64,000 nt of DNA, taken from contig NHNW01000009.1 in NCBI GenBank assembly GCA_002786025.1, positions 130,376-194,375 on the forward strand, written 5' to 3'. The notes under the pieces were generated by a model that searched no databases, had not been told where the DNA came from, and was given only the letters and a program-made list of their open reading frames with translations. Each line of letters opens with the position of its first letter. Within the stretch, counting starts at the first letter, position 1. This DNA is from Zasmidium citrigriseum. Its lineage: Eukaryota > Ascomycota > Dothideomycetes > Mycosphaerellales > Mycosphaerellaceae. Made by a program: the position numbers and the translations under genes. Below are positions 61,369-64,000 of the stretch, in pieces.

Positions 61369-62254
61369 CTATTCTCCACCCGTCAAATCCACACCCTCCT
61401 CTTCAGCCCATCTCACGATATAGCTCCTGACCTTCGCATCCTGTGCCCAATTGTTAGCCTCTCCTTCAAAGTTCTATCCGAAGGCGCCTGCTCGAGCCAC
61501 CTTCTCACAACAAAAGTACTCACCGGAGCGAGATCGATGGCCACTTTGCCGTCTCTGTCTTTCTTCCCCGCCTCAGCCCCCCTCTTCAACAACTCCACCG
61601 CCGCATCCCCATGCCCCTCCGCAACAGCATGATGCAGCGCCGTTGACCCATCAACATCCGTCGCATTCACCGGACTCCTCCCCTCTCCCAGCAGCAACCT
61701 CATAATAGGCACATTTCCCACCGCTGCCGCCCGGTGCAGAGGTAATTGTCCCCTCTTATCCTTAACCCTCGCACTCCCTCCCTTCGCCAGTAACTTCCTC
61801 ACGATATCCAAATTCCCCTTCGAACAGGCGAAATGCAGCGCCGTCTGTCCCCCATTCGTCACCACACTAGCATCAGCATTTTTCTGATCTAAGAGGAAAT
61901 CCACGACGCTTTCGCCGTCTTTGAGACTTGACGCCATCATGAGCGCCGTCCATCCCGCGCCATCTTGCGCATCGATATCCAACTTCTTTCCCGCGGCGTC
62001 GCAGAGGATGGACAAAATTTCGAGGTGGTTGTAGGAGGCGGCCCAGTGCAGAGGTAAGCGATCGTCGTCGTCGCGGCGGAGGGCGAGTTTGGGGTCGGCG
62101 GTTAGGAGGGAGGAGACCTTCTGGGCTGTACAGAATCATCAGCTCCAAGAGATACACCTTTGGTTGAAGAGAGAGTGAATGGATTCGACATACTCTGCCC
62201 CTCCCGACACGCCGCATGGATAGCGAATTTGGACGCCTGCTCTTCAATGTCCAT
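61369..62254 (-). CDS. nas6: Proteasome regulatory-particle chaperone NAS6 (gankyrin)
   Basis: Three exons, 62194-62254, 61524-62125 and 61369-61440, give 244 residues. The introns have GTATGT/TACAG and GTGAGT/CACAG signals. The protein is a stack of ankyrin repeats, starting FAIHAACREGQTQKV and continuing RLPLHWAASYNHLEIL, GWTALMMASSLKDGE, QTALHFACSKGNLDIV, QLPLHRAAAVGNVPIM and TALHHAVAEGHGDAAV. The tail DLAPDAKVRSYIVRWAEEEG is formed by the last splice. It matches Nas6/PSMD10, which binds the Rpt3 ATPase and guides assembly of the 19S base. Unspliced transcripts would end in an unrelated Arg-rich tail. A clear function by sequence, despite the generic fold. Confidence 0.92.
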
Positions 62255-62650
62255 CGCGTCGTGCAACACGCGTTGATGCTCGAGCGTGGGATGGAGAACG
62301 CGAGGGGCAGCTTGAGCGCCGTGGAGCTCGATGACGCACGCAGAGGTAGGGTTCGGAGGAGACGGGCCGATGGCGCTAGCGAGCTAGCATGTGAAAGGCC
62401 CTTGCACTGTTGCAAGGACTCGACCGATGGGGCCGAAAGGGTTCATGTCAAGGTTTGGTAAAAGGGTGTGTAATGCGAGAGGAATGCGAGGAAGTCATGT
62501 GCTGTCCAAGACCAAGGTTGAAGTTCGTGGTGTGATGACAGTATGGTCTGATGATTCCAAGATGGTATTTCGTCTGCTTTACGCTTGAACGCTGACAATA
62601 TCAAGGCCGTTTTCACTTCATATACTGGCCGTTTCAAATCTAACGAAAGC
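62255..62650. promoter_or_regulatory. NAS6 upstream region / 3' flank of edge gene
   Basis: These 396 bp lie between the NAS6 start and the stop of the gene cut by the right edge. The 180-codon frame spanning 61873-62415 is antisense or out of frame to NAS6 and is not supported. No motif noticed. Confidence 0.35.
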
Positions 62651-64000
62651 TCATCTTTGCTGATCTTGTCCTCCATCATTCGAGCGACCTGACTGTGTAC
62701 GATGCAATTGCATCTGCAACGATTCCTGAGAACCACTCGCCGTCTGTTGCGTGGTGGCGGAGTCCCAAAACGGACCAAGATTCTCTGTCACTGCCGGTGC
62801 AGGCCCTCTACCGTCGAGCGGAGGCAGATTGGTGGTCGGCGGGATGCTGAATTGAGGGACTGATCTCGGTGGATCTCGTCTTGGGACTGGAGCCGAAGAC
62901 ATACTCAATCCAAATGGACGAGGCAGATCTGCTACTCCTCCCGATGGCCCACGAGGGATCTTGCGAGCGAAGGTCCCTTGTGGAAGGCCGGAGCGGTGAC
63001 CAACACCCTCCATTGGCTGAATGCGATTCGCAACATTGGCCATCTGCTGTGAGATCTGTGACCAGTTCAGGGAAGCCATTGAGTTCTGGCCTTGGACCTG
63101 TCAACTGTTCAGCAAAACTTATCAAAATCAAGTCTTCCAAGGGTTGGAGTCGGGCGGTACTGCGTTCTCCTCATCCAGCATGTCCGGCTGCCCGCCCATG
63201 CCTGAATATCCACCCCAATTGGCGAATTGTTGACTCGGCCGATGCGCATTGCCCTGGTGCATAGTGAATGGTTGATTTTGAGGCACTGGGGGCATTTGGT
63301 TGAAGTTGTACGCAGGCTGTTGGAATTGCTGTTGATGCTGATTTGGCTGTGGGTATGCTGGCTGTCCGGCGGCAAATGAGGCCATGTTGTACGATGTAGG
63401 TCCCACAGGTTGCTGATGAAATTGAGGCGGGCTCACGTGGTGGACGGGAAGTCCATGCGCCATAGCTGGTGGAGTCTGCACTGGCATGACCGGGTGCTGC
63501 GACATTCCCGGCGGTGTAGGCATACTAGGCGGCGTTTGGTAAGATTGCGCACTACCGATGGAACCAGTCGAGCCTTGATGCCAGACACTCTGCCTACGGG
63601 TGCCGTCCATGTCTCGCAGCCGAATGTTGAGATCGTCCAACATTGGTGAAGTCTCGCTTTGATATCGTTGGCTCCAGCTGCAATCGAATCAGTTCTGTTT
63701 CATACATCTTACTGAAGGACAACTTACCTCATGTAACCCCAACGAATGCCGAATCGAGACAAAGCCTCGTAGATGTTCTTCATGCAGGCGATGCTTCGTA
63801 CGATGTTGAACCGGAGTACCGTCTCGCCCGGAGGAAGTGGCACTACCGGCATTGGCGGAGGCGGAGCAGCCGTTGGCTTGACTTCGGGGTGTGGAGGGAT
63901 GTTTCCGCTCAGGAGTCCTTCAAGGTCGTGCTGCAAGACGTCTAGGAATTGACGACCGGTCATGTAAACGCGCATCGCATCGTAGAACGTCAGTGGAGCA
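62651..64000 (-). CDS. C-terminal part of a possible fungal transcription regulator (cut by right edge)
   Basis: Three visible exons are 63728-64000 (open at the right edge), 63161-63677 and 62651-63097, the last ending at the stop at 62651. Junction signals are GTAAGT...TTGCAG and GTACCG...TTGACAG, the second weak but with a good CTGAAC branch. The first visible exon reads APLTFYDAMRVYMTGRQFLDVLQHDLEGLL (helix-rich, split here in two blocks of about 13 and 17 residues), then a Pro-rich linker and IYEALSRFGIRWGYMR. The rest is Gln/Pro/Met/Ser-rich, typical of an activation-type tail. The helical block resembles the C-terminal region of fungal Zn-cluster regulators, but no DNA-binding domain is inside the window, so that call is tentative. 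Confidence 0.55.

Overview
The window is nuclear DNA of a filamentous ascomycete (Pezizomycotina). The evidence is the density of about one gene per 2.5 kb, short introns of 49-151 bp with GTRNGT donors and CTNAC-like branch sites, and gene types typical of such fungi: an AflR-type Zn2Cys6 regulator, an ERB1/BOP1 protein, a cyanamide hydratase and a large vacuolar Ca2+-ATPase. Most are closest in style to Dothideomycetes, but that lineage is an inference from general appearance. No rRNA, tRNA, transposon, CRISPR array or viral gene was recognised. Most of the window is ordinary housekeeping sequence, and I rebuilt introns by joining reading frames at splice signals.

Layout. 1-13 kb: the tail of an acidic protein, a degenerate MDR oxidoreductase-like gene, a HAD dehalogenase-like gene, gluconokinase, delta-1-pyrroline-5-carboxylate dehydrogenase, the E2 subunit of branched-chain 2-oxoacid dehydrogenase, ERB1 and an AflR-type regulator. 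13-22 kb: a 1445-residue Ca2+-ATPase, a 2-kb gene-free stretch, a RING-YEATS fusion protein and RNase P subunit Rpp40. 22-37 kb: MON2, SEM1, phosphoglycerate kinase, an Mpv17/PMP22 protein, VPS9 and an ASNSD1-type asparagine synthetase-like protein. 37-42 kb: a very large secreted, Gly/Gln/Asp-rich, cysteine-module protein whose frame is broken by one TAG. 42-64 kb: a small conserved protein, a conserved protein of unknown function, MZT1, TRAPPC11, MED19, RAD10/ERCC1, a cyanamide hydratase, a domain-poor F-box-like protein, a VSB1-type SulP/STAS/cNMP transporter, NAS6, and the C-terminal part of a possible regulator cut by the right edge.

Functional links are loose, as is usual for fungal chromosomes. 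There is an amino-acid/sugar catabolism group (gluconokinase, P5C dehydrogenase, BCKDH E2), an endosome/Golgi/vacuole group (MON2, VPS9, TRAPPC11, VSB1, Ca2+-ATPase) and two proteasome factors (SEM1, NAS6), but no biosynthetic cluster. The most unusual locus is the secreted protein at 37663-42138. It carries five copies of one cysteine framework on both sides of an in-frame TAG that coincides exactly with the end of a possible 54-nt intron. The RING-YEATS fusion at 20169-21167 is the second item worth following.
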